64,000 bases of DNA from Candidatus Rifleibacteriota bacterium (GCA_015232575.1 JADFZL010000008.1:124001-188000), one strand, 5' to 3'. Shown: positions 35,611-44,108, numbered from the stretch's first letter. Numbers and translations are program-made. Notes: generated from the sequence alone by a model not told the origin.

Positions 35611-35898
35611 TTAAGGCAACATGAAAAACGCCACAAGAAAGACTGCGGACAATCCATAAAAGGTTACTCCCATTATTGTAATAACAAAGTCTCCCCTCTC
35701 TCCTTCAACCTGCTTGGGTTTTTCTGTTTCCTGTTGAGCTGATAGTGTTGTAGTTTGTTTCACCTGGTCCTGCGGGCAAAGGTCTGCTTTTGAAACATTA
35801 ACAACCTGTTCATCCTGAAAGGGATTTGCCTGTAAAAAGCTTGATGAACCGATGAATACTACAAACATAACTATAAGATTAATCATTTGGTTTTTCAT
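35611..35898 (-). CDS. Small membrane protein, paralogue A of a four-gene family
   Basis: 95 aa, AAGGAGA ribosome site. Signal-peptide-like N-terminus (MKNQMINLIVMFVVFIGSSS) ending before the family motif ANPFQDEQ, a short Gln/Glu/Lys-rich middle, and a C-terminal hydrophobic segment (VTFYGLSAVFLVAFFMLP). This is the most divergent member: one cysteine (DLCPQ) instead of two. Preceded by the TGTAACA-N17-GTAAGCATAG promoter. Function unknown; a small envelope protein of the sigma regulon is the inference. Confidence 0.7.
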   Translation of the reverse strand: MKNQMINLIVMFVVFIGSSSFLQANPFQDEQVVNVSKADLCPQDQVKQTTTLSAQQETEKPKQVEGERGDFVITIMGVTFYGLSAVFLVAFFMLP

Positions 35899-35930
35899 AA
35901 AAGTTCTCCTTTTTGAAATTTTTGATCTCT

Positions 35931-35968
35931 TTAACTATGCTTACCGCCAAAAATCTTAAAGTGTTACA
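35931..35968 (-). promoter_or_regulatory. ECF-type promoter of paralogue A
   Basis: Minus strand TGTAACA (35968-35962), 17-bp spacer, GTAAGCATAGTTAAA (35944-35930). The same two elements and spacing occur at six other starts in the window. Confidence 0.75.
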
Positions 35969-36010
35969 CGAAAATGTAGATTATTTCCTTTTATTTCCAG
36001 CATATAAAAA

Positions 36011-36039
36011 AAACTCGCCAGTATTTAATTGGCGAGTTT
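36011..36039 (-). terminator. Intrinsic terminator of paralogue B
   Basis: Stem AAACTCGCCA/TGGCGAGTTT with 9-nt loop; on the minus strand it is followed by a run of T. An almost identical copy follows paralogue D (36898-36926). Confidence 0.8.
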
Positions 36040-36108
36040 GAAAAGTCCCCAATGTATTTTTGGTTCTATTTTTTTCCAGATCCGCTCACTTTGATTATGA
36101 CCTAACCT

Positions 36109-36393
36109 CTACATTGCATAAGCCAGAAGAGATATTGCGACTAGCCCAATCGCAAAAGCGTAAGAGAAAAACTTTTTTACCGTAGAATCTTTTTCAACTG
36201 GCTGCGTCTGTGGTACTACTGGTTTTGCGCACTCTACATTTACCACTCCATTTGATGATTCCTTAACCACTGGAACTTCTGGTGATACGCATTGTATAGA
36301 CTGTTCTTCCTGAAACGGATTTGCTTGTGCAAGGTTCGCTGAGCCAATAAGGATTATCACTACAATGATAAAGGTTAAAATTTGATTTTTCAT
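36109..36393 (-). CDS. Small membrane protein, paralogue B
   Basis: 94 aa with AAGGGGAA ahead of the ATG. Leader MKNQILTFIIVVIILIGSAN to LAQA, then NPFQEEQSIQCVSPEVPVVK, NVECAKPVVP and a C-terminal hydrophobic segment (FFSYAFAIGLVAISLLAYAM). The two cysteines (SIQC, VEC) are conserved in B, C and D. Own sigma-type promoter and own terminator. Function unknown. Confidence 0.75.
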   Translation of the reverse strand: MKNQILTFIIVVIILIGSANLAQANPFQEEQSIQCVSPEVPVVKESSNGVVNVECAKPVVPQTQPVEKDSTVKKFFSYAFAIGLVAISLLAYAM

Positions 36394-36424
36394 ATTAATT
36401 CCCCTTTTTGAAATTTTTGATCTC

Positions 36425-36463
36425 TTTAACTATGCTTACCCCACAAAAGGTTAAAGTGTTACA
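36425..36463 (-). promoter_or_regulatory. ECF-type promoter of paralogue B
   Basis: Minus strand TGTAACA (36463-36457), 17-bp spacer, GTAAGCATAGTTAAA (36439-36425). Confidence 0.75.
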
Positions 36464-36506
36464 AAAAAAGTTTATTTATGAAACCTGAACTTTGCAATCC
36501 TCCAAG

Positions 36507-36788
36507 CTAAGGAAATAATATTGCAAGAGCCAGAAAAGACATTGCGGAAATCCCAATAGCATAAGCAAAAGATACAAACGGAGAAGCTGTTTCAACAGGC
36601 TGCTGTGGTGCTACCGATTTTGCGCACTCTACTTTTACCACGCCGTTTGGTAATTCTTTTACCACAGGAACTTCTGGTGGTACGCACTGTATAGACTGTT
36701 CTTCCTGAAACGGATTTGCCTGTGCAAGATTCGCTGAGCCAATAAGGATTATCACTACAACGATAAGGGTCAAAATTTGGTTTTTCAT
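36507..36788 (-). CDS. Small membrane protein, paralogue C
   Basis: 93 aa from the ATG after AAAAAGGAGATTAAT; an upstream in-frame start is rejected because it would begin inside the promoter and shift the leader away from its paralogues. Leader MKNQILTLIVVVIILIGSAN, mature NPFQEEQSIQCVPPEVPVVK and VECAKSVAP, C-terminal hydrophobic segment (YAIGISAMSFLALAILFP). Function unknown. Confidence 0.75.
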   Translation of the reverse strand: MKNQILTLIVVVIILIGSANLAQANPFQEEQSIQCVPPEVPVVKELPNGVVKVECAKSVAPQQPVETASPFVSFAYAIGISAMSFLALAILFP

Positions 36789-36818
36789 ATTAATCTCCTT
36801 TTTGAAATTTTTGATCTC

Positions 36819-36857
36819 TTCAACTATTCTTACCGCCGAAAACATTTAAGTGTTACA
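36819..36857 (-). promoter_or_regulatory. ECF-type promoter of paralogue C
   Basis: Minus strand TGTAACA (36857-36851), 17-bp spacer, GTAAGAATAGTTGAA (36833-36819). The most divergent -10 side of the four paralogues, with unchanged spacing. Confidence 0.7.
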
Positions 36858-36897
36858 AGAAACGTAGATATTTCCTTTTATTTCCAGCATATAAAAA

Positions 36898-36926
36898 AAA
36901 CTCGCCAGTATTGAATTGGCGAGTTT
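36898..36926 (-). terminator. Intrinsic terminator of paralogue D
   Basis: Stem AAACTCGCCA/TGGCGAGTTT followed by a T-run on the minus strand. It lies in a ~110-bp stretch nearly identical to that at 35984-36094. Confidence 0.8.
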
Positions 36927-36991
36927 GAAAAGTCCCCAATGTATTTTTGGTTCTATTTTTTTCCAGATCCGCTCACTTTGATTATTTTTAC

Positions 36992-37282
36992 CTAGCCAAA
37001 CATTGCAAGAGCCAGAAGAGATATTGCGGTTAGCCCAAAAGCAAAGACATAGGAGAAAAACACTTTTGCCGGAGAATCTTTTTCAACTGGCTTTGTCTGC
37101 GGTGCTGCTGGTTTTGCGCACTCAACATTTACCACTCCATTTGGTGATTCTTTTACCACAGGAACTTCTGGTGCTACGCACTGTATAGACTGTTCTTCCT
37201 GAAACGGATTTGCCTGTGCAAAGTTCGCTGAGCCAATAAGGATTATCACTACAACGATAAGGGTCAAAATTTGGTTTTTCAT
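36992..37282 (-). CDS. Small membrane protein, paralogue D
   Basis: 96 aa, AAAGGAGAATTAAT before the ATG. Leader MKNQILTLIVVVIILIGSAN, mature NPFQEEQSIQCVAPEVPVVK and NVECAKPAAP, C-terminal hydrophobic segment (VFAFGLTAISLLALAMF). Nearly identical to paralogue B, including flanks, so B and D came from a recent ~0.89-kb duplication. It lies 118 bp past the last gene of the sigma/prepilin operon, with its own promoter. Confidence 0.75.
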   Translation of the reverse strand: MKNQILTLIVVVIILIGSANFAQANPFQEEQSIQCVAPEVPVVKESPNGVVNVECAKPAAPQTKPVEKDSPAKVFFSYVFAFGLTAISLLALAMFG

Positions 37283-37313
37283 ATTAATTCTCCTTTTTGC
37301 AATTTTGTATCTC

Positions 37314-37352
37314 TTTAACTATGTTTACCCCGCAAAAGGTTAAAGTGTTACA
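37314..37352 (-). promoter_or_regulatory. ECF-type promoter of paralogue D
   Basis: Minus strand TGTAACA (37352-37346), 17-bp spacer, GTAAACATAGTTAAA (37328-37314). Confidence 0.75.
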
Positions 37353-37400
37353 AAAAGAGAAAATTATTTTTATGAAATTAAAAACTACCATTGTAAAAGA

Positions 37401-38147
37401 TTAAAACTGTGCTTCCAGCATGGTGCTCCAGTTTCGCCCCAGGAAGTCTTTTTTGCAAAATGATCTCCAGAAAATAGGCGAAACCAGCTCAGAAAACTCA
37501 AGATTTTTCTGGACACCGTCAGATGTCTCGGTAAACTGAAGTAAAATTTGAAACAAACTTTGTTTATTCCCGGAGATGTCAAGAACCTCTATTGGCTTTA
37601 TCTGTAAAAAACGTATTCCCCGTGAAACAATTGTCTTAGTGGGTGGTACCTGGAAGTCCTGGTGGAAAGTTTCTTCCCTAATAAGATCTTGAAAGTCATG
37701 ATTTCCAACGATACTTGGTACTAGATAATATTTTACTTTGTTGATTCTTTGAATAGAAAGACCGATTGTTTCGGTTGCATTAAGATTCTCTGGAAATGAG
37801 ACATCTGGAAAAACCAGCCATTCATATTGTGGACTCTGAATTGTAGCATTTTCGGTTACGATTTCCGAGAAATTCATAAAAACGGCTTCTCTGCCCACCG
37901 GGAAGCAGGCATTGTACAAATCATGCCGAAGGCGTCGCAACACTTTTTTTGCTTCGAGGCAAATTTCCAATCGTGCAATGTTTTTTTGCGGACTGGCAGT
38001 AAAATGTCTGGAAAGCAAAATAATTCCTGAAAGCAAAAGAGCTGACAAGCCAATAGAAATTGAAAGCTCAATCAAAGTAATTCCTGAACTGGAAAGCTTG
38101 TTATTCCATGACCAGTTCAAATATTGTACGGTTCGATTTCTCAGCAT
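37401..38147 (-). CDS. Prepilin-like protein, GspJ/PilW-type minor pseudopilin
   Basis: 248 aa. A 22-residue leader ends SSSG, followed by ITLIELSISIGLSALLLSGI: a type III signal peptide with Glu at +5 and a hydrophobic helix, cleaved and N-methylated by prepilin peptidase in known systems. The body (LEICLEAKKVLRRLRHDLYN; RGIRFLQIKPIEVLDISG) has the length and pattern of GspJ/PilW-like minor pilins. Last gene of the sigma-led operon, 9 bp after the previous stop. Confidence 0.75.
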   Translation of the reverse strand: MLRNRTVQYLNWSWNNKLSSSGITLIELSISIGLSALLLSGIILLSRHFTASPQKNIARLEICLEAKKVLRRLRHDLYNACFPVGREAVFMNFSEIVTENATIQSPQYEWLVFPDVSFPENLNATETIGLSIQRINKVKYYLVPSIVGNHDFQDLIREETFHQDFQVPPTKTIVSRGIRFLQIKPIEVLDISGNKQSLFQILLQFTETSDGVQKNLEFSELVSPIFWRSFCKKDFLGRNWSTMLEAQF

Positions 38148-38156
38148 TTTTCTGTT

Positions 38157-38630
38157 TTACTCTTCAGGAAATATTTCCGAAATGCTTACATCTGAAAGTC
38201 CGGAAAAACTCAATCCAGACAAAACATTTTTCAGTCTTACCGTGGATTTTACCATAATACCTTTTACTTCAATGTTTTTTTGATTTCGCAGGGAAACTTC
38301 GCTTAAACGAATATCTCTTTCAAAAAAGAAACTTTCGCGAGGTCGTTCAATAGAAGAAAAGGGAAGTTTTTCAAAGGCACAGATTCCAATTGGAAAATCC
38401 TGAATTTGATGTTTTGAATATTCCTTAAGCCATTTATAATTGAAACATTTAAAAACTTCGACAGGTTCCTTTGCCAATTGCGTCGCCATGGTTTCATAAT
38501 AAGCATCTGCTGACACTCTTCGGGAATTTGAAACCGTAATCCAGAATGCACCCATGAAAATAGACATTATAGCGAATCCAAAAATTATTTCAATAAGTGA
38601 ATAGGCATCATTTGCGAAAGGCTTTTTCAA
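38157..38630 (-). CDS. Prepilin-like protein (minor pilin, GspI/PilV-like size)
   Basis: 157 aa; TTG start with AGGATG 6 nt ahead. The N-terminus MKKPFANDAYSLIEIIFGFAIM is a prepilin-type segment: a short basic leader, S-L-I-E and a hydrophobic helix. The residue before the presumed cleavage site is Ala-Tyr/Ser rather than Gly, so processing is less certain. The rest is a small globular domain with few landmarks. Located between a large pilin-like gene (10 bp) and the GspJ-like gene (9 bp). Confidence 0.65.
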   Translation of the reverse strand: MKKPFANDAYSLIEIIFGFAIMSIFMGAFWITVSNSRRVSADAYYETMATQLAKEPVEVFKCFNYKWLKEYSKHQIQDFPIGICAFEKLPFSSIERPRESFFFERDIRLSEVSLRNQKNIEVKGIMVKSTVRLKNVLSGLSFSGLSDVSISEIFPEE

Positions 38631-38640
38631 GTGACATCCT

Positions 38641-39975
38641 TTACTTTATCTGAGAATCCTGAACAAGTTGAAAAGTTACCCATGGAATCAGTGACACACA
38701 AAGTCTCGTTTTCTTTGGACTGAAAACCGGGTCGTAAATCAGTTGACTTGTTCCAATTGAGCGATTTTTTATGTTTATTTTGTCCGCGACAAGACAACCG
38801 AAAACTGAAAAAGTTCCACGAGCTGTTATTTCTCCGGAAAGATTATCATTTACTGCAATCAAAGCAGCTTCAATCATACTTTCGGTTTCAATTTTAATTG
38901 CTCCATTTTTAGCGAAAAGAATAAGAATATCACTGGGATTATTTTTCCTTACCGATCCTTCGATTGTTATCGAATCAGCAACAATCAAACCAACGCCTTC
39001 ATGAGAAGTTTCAATTGCACTTTTTCCAATAACAAAGTTTCCGCCGATTTGAATCATGCAATTAATTACGAACTTATTACTTGCAGCATCGAATAAATCA
39101 GATTTATAAAATTCTTCCTGAGATGGAAAGCGTCTCGAGAAAAGTGAAACACCCGAAAATGGCTTAAACCCATTTTTACCAAAAGCTGTTGAAGAAATCT
39201 TTTTACCGCTGGGCGAAAAAAACAAATTCAGAGAGATAGTTTCTGAATCAATGTCAAAAAGCTCCTCGTCAAAGCTTGTATTTCCACCAAAAAACAGTTT
39301 GCCATTAACATCTATATTTTTCACTATTTTTAATTTGGAAAATCCTGCATAATCCTGTGTATTATCAATTTTTTCGGTCGGAATCCTTGAAAGAAACGCA
39401 TAATGAAGTACAAATGGCCGGTTATAACCAATTGAATCTTCCTTTTCCGGCGAAGCAAAGGCACATACTTTGTAGTCGTGATTTCTTAATATTTTCCGTT
39501 GAAAAGTCTGTCCGTCTGGCTTTCTTAATTCCACGTGGGTCAAAATTTCTAAAACACCTTCTCCTTCGCGCTTTTCAATTGAATATGGCGTTTTATCCCA
39601 ATCACAATTTCTAAAAGATTTAATTTGTGCGATATTCCTGATAGAAAATTTTCCCAATTTTTTTTCCGTATTTTGTATGAGAGTCTGTGCAAAAGGAGTT
39701 TCAACCTCAAAAGAAGAACTTGCCTGATCCAAAATCCACATAAATTCCGGCGAATCTTTAATTGAAACATTTTTTGAAAATTGCGCAAAAGCTTCATTGC
39801 TGCAGCTTTCAGAAAGTCGCTCAAGCAAGTCGTTCTGATCTATTCTCCTGAAGAGATAACGGGTTTTGACAATGCTTGAATGAATAAATGCGGCTAAAAA
39901 AAGAATTATAGGAAATAAAATTACAAGAAAGCCCAGAACAAAACCTGAAGCTGGTTTGGAACTATTTCCCAACAT
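38641..39975 (-). CDS. Large membrane-anchored pilin-like/PilX-GspK-like protein
   Basis: 444 aa from the ATG at 39975, which overlaps the anti-sigma gene end by 14 nt; the frame is open further upstream but that part is a shadow of the anti-sigma gene. SSKPASGFVLGFLVILFPII is an N-terminal helix resembling type IV pilin-like proteins, with one TM and the rest outside. The C-terminal third is a run of short beta strands (VGLIVADSITIEGSV; GAIKIETESMIEAALIAVND; GCLVADKINIKN) like the parallel-beta domain of PilX- or bactofilin-type proteins. Probably a tip or minor component of an appendage; inference from operon partners. Confidence 0.6.
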   Translation of the reverse strand: MLGNSSKPASGFVLGFLVILFPIILFLAAFIHSSIVKTRYLFRRIDQNDLLERLSESCSNEAFAQFSKNVSIKDSPEFMWILDQASSSFEVETPFAQTLIQNTEKKLGKFSIRNIAQIKSFRNCDWDKTPYSIEKREGEGVLEILTHVELRKPDGQTFQRKILRNHDYKVCAFASPEKEDSIGYNRPFVLHYAFLSRIPTEKIDNTQDYAGFSKLKIVKNIDVNGKLFFGGNTSFDEELFDIDSETISLNLFFSPSGKKISSTAFGKNGFKPFSGVSLFSRRFPSQEEFYKSDLFDAASNKFVINCMIQIGGNFVIGKSAIETSHEGVGLIVADSITIEGSVRKNNPSDILILFAKNGAIKIETESMIEAALIAVNDNLSGEITARGTFSVFGCLVADKINIKNRSIGTSQLIYDPVFSPKKTRLCVSLIPWVTFQLVQDSQIK

Positions 39976-40465
39976 TTTCTTCAAATGGAGAAGCAATTGT
40001 TTTACCTTGTGACGCAGTGCCAGTCTTAATGCTTTCATAAGTTTGCGTCTGGGTAAGGGTATTAACTGAACTGGTTGTGCTGGCAACAGGCAGTTGAATC
40101 GTTGCTGAGGCTGGTTGCTCCATAGTAGAATTTGGCGTCGGCGTGCCATCAGAAATCGTTTTGACATAAAGCCATCCAGATACTGCAGTGCCAATTACAA
40201 AAAGTACAACAGGATAAATGAAATTACTTGCCGCCGGAGTCTTAACCGAAGTTGTCTTCCAGTTGGATGCAAGTTTTTCAGCAGTCTGTCTGATAAATAT
40301 CGGTCCCGGAAGCGGATAAACGCTTTCTTCCTTTTTCAGAAGAAGGGTATTATTCCTTACATTTGAGCATGATGGACATTCCTCAAGGTGCCTGGAAGCT
40401 TCGGGCGACAAAGGTTCTTCAGAAAGCAACTGATCAAGATATTTTTCGCAATTTTCAGAGGACAT
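39962..40465 (-). CDS. Zinc-finger (ZAS) anti-sigma factor
   Basis: 167 aa. The N-terminus carries the ZAS zinc motif: Cys6, His26-x3-Cys30-x2-Cys33 (SRHLEECPSC). A single TM follows at ~87-105 (YPVVLFVIGTAVSGWLYV), and the periplasmic part is Thr/Ser/Pro-rich. Proteins of this build sequester an ECF sigma factor at the inner membrane and free it on an envelope or redox signal. The gene starts 2 nt after the sigma gene stop, so it is coupled to it. Its end overlaps the pilin-like gene. Confidence 0.85.
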   Translation of the reverse strand: MSSENCEKYLDQLLSEEPLSPEASRHLEECPSCSNVRNNTLLLKKEESVYPLPGPIFIRQTAEKLASNWKTTSVKTPAASNFIYPVVLFVIGTAVSGWLYVKTISDGTPTPNSTMEQPASATIQLPVASTTSSVNTLTQTQTYESIKTGTASQGKTIASPFEENVGK

Positions 40466-40467
40466 TG

Positions 40468-41007
40468 TTATTCTCCTTTTTCTTCGCCGGATAATTCGCG
40501 AAGGTGGGCGAGTATTCTGTGAAGCCGGACTCTTAAGGCGCCTTCATTCTGTTTCATAATTTCAGCGACCTCTGAAAAAGGAAGACTGCGCATTATTCGC
40601 AATTCAATAAGAAATCGGTCCTCTTCGGTAATTTGAGCCAATAACTCTTCAATTTCCCTTTTTTGTAGAGATATTTGTTCAAAAGATGGTGTAGCTGCCT
40701 GAGTAACGCTTTTCAATAAAGCCTGTTTTTTTGCAAATTCAGCCCGCTGATCGTTGAATACATTGCGGGCAATAGACAACAGCCACGAGATGAATGGCCT
40801 TTTCGAATCATATCTTTCAAAACTCCTGAATGCTTTAAGGAAAGTATCCTGTACCAAATCTTCATGCAGGTTTGGTGGAGCGCCGATATATCGAAAAAAC
40901 CCAATAAGCGGACGAACGTTGTTTTTAACCAGTGTTTCAAATTCCTTAACAGTACCTTTGGAAAGTTCTGGTCTCAACGATGGCAAAGCAGCAAAAAAGA
41001 TATTCAA
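40468..41007 (-). CDS. ECF-family RNA polymerase sigma factor
   Basis: 179 aa, TTG start with AAGGGG 9 nt upstream; no ATG is available in frame. Region 2 spans ~20-85 with HEDLVQDTFLKAFRSFERYD and FISWLLSIARNVFNDQR. Region 4 spans ~115-170 with TEEDRFLIELRIMRSLPFSEVAEIM and the helix EGALRVRLHRILAHLREL. No region 1.1 or 3. It is controlled by the membrane anti-sigma factor encoded next. Its own upstream sequence carries the same promoter as six other genes nearby, which points to autoregulation and identifies its probable target sequence. Confidence 0.92.
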   Translation of the reverse strand: MNIFFAALPSLRPELSKGTVKEFETLVKNNVRPLIGFFRYIGAPPNLHEDLVQDTFLKAFRSFERYDSKRPFISWLLSIARNVFNDQRAEFAKKQALLKSVTQAATPSFEQISLQKREIEELLAQITEEDRFLIELRIMRSLPFSEVAEIMKQNEGALRVRLHRILAHLRELSGEEKGE

Positions 41008-41058
41008 AATGAAACCCCTTCTAAACTGTAGTTAAAGAAATTCTATAAACTATTTGAT

Positions 41059-41097
41059 TTTAACTGTGATTACTCTAAAACAATCGTAAATGTTACA
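41059..41097 (-). promoter_or_regulatory. ECF-type promoter of the sigma factor operon (autoregulation)
   Basis: Minus strand TGTAACA (41097-41091), 17-bp spacer, GTAATCACAGTTAAA (41073-41059), about 52 bp upstream of the TTG start. It matches the six other copies except for two bases of the -10 side. Confidence 0.7.
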
Positions 41098-41116
41098 AAT
41101 CAAAAAACAGAAATCG

Positions 41117-41476
41117 TTAAGCCTGGGTTTTAGAAAACAAAGCAATTCCTTCTTCTATTGTTTCTGCACAATCAGCTATCGGAATTACTCCAGCCATTTT
41201 TAAAACAGTTTTTTTAAATTTGTCCAATCCAGTAAGAAGAATCTTGCCTTTGAAGTCATCCTGTATTTTCAAGGCTATATACATAATAGCAGATACGCCG
41301 GGACTATTTATAACCCGAACTTTTGCAAAATCGAGTAAAAACAATTTTTTCCCATTTTTTAAGTGATTTACTATTTCTTTTGTTACCGTATTTCCTGCTA
41401 TGACTTCAAAATAACCCGAATTTTCGATTATTACTATTTGATTTTCCACTCTGCAAGTGAAGGTGAAAGCGTCCAT
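41117..41476 (-). CDS. STAS-domain protein (anti-sigma-factor antagonist type)
   Basis: 119 aa with AAAGGAGCATCT before the ATG. Core LFLLDFAKVRVINSPGVSAI places a serine where anti-sigma antagonists are phosphorylated; next strand GKILLTGLDKFKKTVLKMAG. It is a paralogue of the protein at 2174-2524. It is 11 bp downstream of the HEAT-repeat gene and just behind two SpoIIE/RsbU-type phosphatases, whose known substrates are such phospho-STAS proteins. No RsbW-like kinase is in the window. Confidence 0.85.
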   Translation of the reverse strand: MDAFTFTCRVENQIVIIENSGYFEVIAGNTVTKEIVNHLKNGKKLFLLDFAKVRVINSPGVSAIMYIALKIQDDFKGKILLTGLDKFKKTVLKMAGVIPIADCAETIEEGIALFSKTQA

Positions 41477-41487
41477 AGATGCTCCTT

Positions 41488-43833
41488 TTAAGGTTTTACC
41501 ATAATAATTTTATTTACTCTGGCAAATATTCGCCCGTCAACTGTATATCGGTAAGGCAATACTTCTGCAGTCATCTGGCAGGGAGCCGATATGTTGAAAC
41601 TTTGTTTTGGTGCCGGTGAAAGAATTACGATAGTGCTTGTATCGTCTCTCAATACAATAGTTTTGGTGTCAGCCTTCAGAACTATTCCGGAAACAATCTG
41701 CAATGTATTTGTACCAGTATTAACATTTGAAGGTTTATCTCCTGAAGTGTAACCGGCCAAAATTAAATACAGAGAAGCGATTCCAAGGAAAAAAGTTGCT
41801 GCTGGCAAAAACCAATGATTTTTTATAATTACTTCTATTTTATCAAAAAATGAAGCCGACCTCTTTGGGTATGTTTTACCAGGAACAACGCCCAGTTTTA
41901 CTGCCGAGCAATCAGAAGTCTGTTTTTTATTTTTTTCGCGATCCTTTTCCCATCGCTGAGAAAAATCAGCAAGACGCTTCGTTTCATCTTGATCTTTTAT
42001 TATTCCAAAGTCAATAAGAATTTGCTCTGCTTGTTTCCGAACTGTCTTAACCATATCCCGACGATTAGGCTCCAGTAATTCTTCAAGGCGAAACAGATCA
42101 TACAATCCTTCAACATCAGGGTTGGAAACATACAATGATAGTCCCGCAAATATGAAATTCTCTTCTTGAGTTGAGCAAATAAATTCAAAAATTGTGTCTC
42201 TCACAAAACAGAATTCAAAATTAAAAACACAGGCCAGCGCGGCTGAAATCTTTTCATTTTCTCTGGAAAGAAGCATAGTTCGAAATACTGATACAGCCTG
42301 AGATAAATCGTATTTTTTTAAAATCTTTAATGCGGAGCTTTTGACACGCTGATTAGTACTATTCAAATACCTGCCTAGAAAAAGAAACAAGTCATCAGCA
42401 CGAAACAGCTCCAGATATTCAAGGATAGAACAGATAAGCCCTGGCTCAGGTTTTCGCTTCAAGCTCTCAATTGCAGAATCACAATAATCAGGAATTTTAA
42501 AACGTAATGCAAGTCGATAAACTGATGCCTGCAAGGCAAATGGCGCATTTAAATCGCGAACAATCTCATCGCAAAATGGTTTTATCTCCGAAAAATTCTT
42601 CTGAGAAATTAAAGCCAGTACAGAAATTTTTTCTTCAATTGAAAGAGATACGAAAGATTTTGCGTCAGCAAAGGAAAGAAGCAGTTGCTTTTTGGAAATA
42701 ATTTCTGAAATTCTTTTTTTTGATTCTTCAGAAGAAATTGTCTGAATAAGTCTTTCGAAACTCTCCCTTATAAAGGGTTTGTCAATGGCATTCCGGATTA
42801 AATCTTCAACTTCATGTGTTGGAACACCTGGATCAAGAACTTTTTGAAAACACATTTGAGCAAATTGAGCGGCCTGTCTCTGTTTTACCCAGTTATCCAA
42901 TTTCAGGGAAAAAGTCTCGAAATCATCTTTAATTATTCCTGAGTCAAAAATAACCTTACAGGAGCCTTTGATGATTGTCTGTAGAAGTCTTTTTTTATCC
43001 CGCTCTGATTTTTCGGCTATTTCCCACAATCTGTAAGGAATCTCAAGATCAGGATTAATAGAGAAAATCAACCCGGCTCTCTCTATCAACTGAAAATCAT
43101 TTTCGCTGATGAGAAACTTTAAAATCAGGGGTTTTATGAGCTCAAAAGGAAAAAAGAATGACAATTCCAAAGCTGACAAGCGAGTTTCTGTATTTTCAGA
43201 TTCAAGTAATGCACTGAAATGAATTATGGCTTCATCCATGTCGATAGCTGAAAGACCCATTATTGCCAAAAGTCTGATGCGGATATTTTCAGAAGTCAAA
43301 TATTTTGGAAGATTTCGTAAAAGTAGGTTTGGAGCTTTTTTAGCCAATACCTCAATAGTTGCAGACCTCAGGCTCAAAGATTCGGAAATAAGCCCTGAAG
43401 TAATTTCTGATAACTCCACCGAATTCCAGCTGAATCCAAATAATGATAATATGCGGGCTTTTATAAGAGATTCAGATTCATGTTGAAAAAGTTCGAAAGA
43501 TATGGCTGCTATTTTTTTTTGAAGATCTTCAGACATATCGCTTAACATCTCTAAGCGCTGTTCTGAAGGCAATGTTTTGAAAAAAGCAGAAAAATCTTCC
43601 TGATTGGCAGTGTATTCTGAGTTCTTATTTCTGGATAGGCGCATTTTTGTCATTTTAACCGACAACGAAAGAATTTTAATAACTTCGGAATCGGTTTCAT
43701 TTCTCAGTGCAACTTCCAGCGCTGTAAGCAGATTTGTTGAGGCATCTGCATCAAGCGCTGAATTTGCAGCCGACAATCTGACTGATGGAGAATTTGAATA
43801 AAGCCCTTTTGTTATTTCAAGTTCATTGTTCAT
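41488..43833 (-). CDS. HEAT-repeat protein with C-terminal membrane anchor
   Basis: 781 aa. Residues ~1-640 are a string of ~35-residue helical repeats of HEAT type (SVRLSAANSALDADASTNLL; RIRLLAIMGLSAIDMDEAII; ETRLSALELSFFFPFELIKP; RVKSSALKILKKYDLSQAVS). After a basic linker comes one TM at ~690-710 (WFLPAATFFLGIASLYLIL) and a small beta-rich C-terminal domain (~720-781, SGIVLKADTKTIVLRDDTST) outside the cytoplasm. Such repeats usually form protein-binding scaffolds. Between the phosphatase genes and the STAS gene it could hold partner-switch proteins at the membrane; inference. Confidence 0.75.
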   Translation of the reverse strand: MNNELEITKGLYSNSPSVRLSAANSALDADASTNLLTALEVALRNETDSEVIKILSLSVKMTKMRLSRNKNSEYTANQEDFSAFFKTLPSEQRLEMLSDMSEDLQKKIAAISFELFQHESESLIKARILSLFGFSWNSVELSEITSGLISESLSLRSATIEVLAKKAPNLLLRNLPKYLTSENIRIRLLAIMGLSAIDMDEAIIHFSALLESENTETRLSALELSFFFPFELIKPLILKFLISENDFQLIERAGLIFSINPDLEIPYRLWEIAEKSERDKKRLLQTIIKGSCKVIFDSGIIKDDFETFSLKLDNWVKQRQAAQFAQMCFQKVLDPGVPTHEVEDLIRNAIDKPFIRESFERLIQTISSEESKKRISEIISKKQLLLSFADAKSFVSLSIEEKISVLALISQKNFSEIKPFCDEIVRDLNAPFALQASVYRLALRFKIPDYCDSAIESLKRKPEPGLICSILEYLELFRADDLFLFLGRYLNSTNQRVKSSALKILKKYDLSQAVSVFRTMLLSRENEKISAALACVFNFEFCFVRDTIFEFICSTQEENFIFAGLSLYVSNPDVEGLYDLFRLEELLEPNRRDMVKTVRKQAEQILIDFGIIKDQDETKRLADFSQRWEKDREKNKKQTSDCSAVKLGVVPGKTYPKRSASFFDKIEVIIKNHWFLPAATFFLGIASLYLILAGYTSGDKPSNVNTGTNTLQIVSGIVLKADTKTIVLRDDTSTIVILSPAPKQSFNISAPCQMTAEVLPYRYTVDGRIFARVNKIIMVKP

Positions 43834-44108
43834 TGTTCATTAACGACAATTTTAACTTGAAGCAAAGTCAAATGCAATTTTTTAATCCAACATTGCGCCA
43901 ATTTTTTTAAAAATCTGATTTTTGAATCAAATTTTTTATAATTCTGTACAATAAATTTTTGCTTCAGTATTCTTTCAGAATTCTCTTTGCTTATTAGGGT
44001 ATGTGAGCATGTTAACTGATTAAAAGAGATGATTATATACCCTTCAATATGTAAATCCGGTCATTCAGTGTTTTTACGTGGTTAATACTCTTTAGACTTA
44101 CTCATCAG

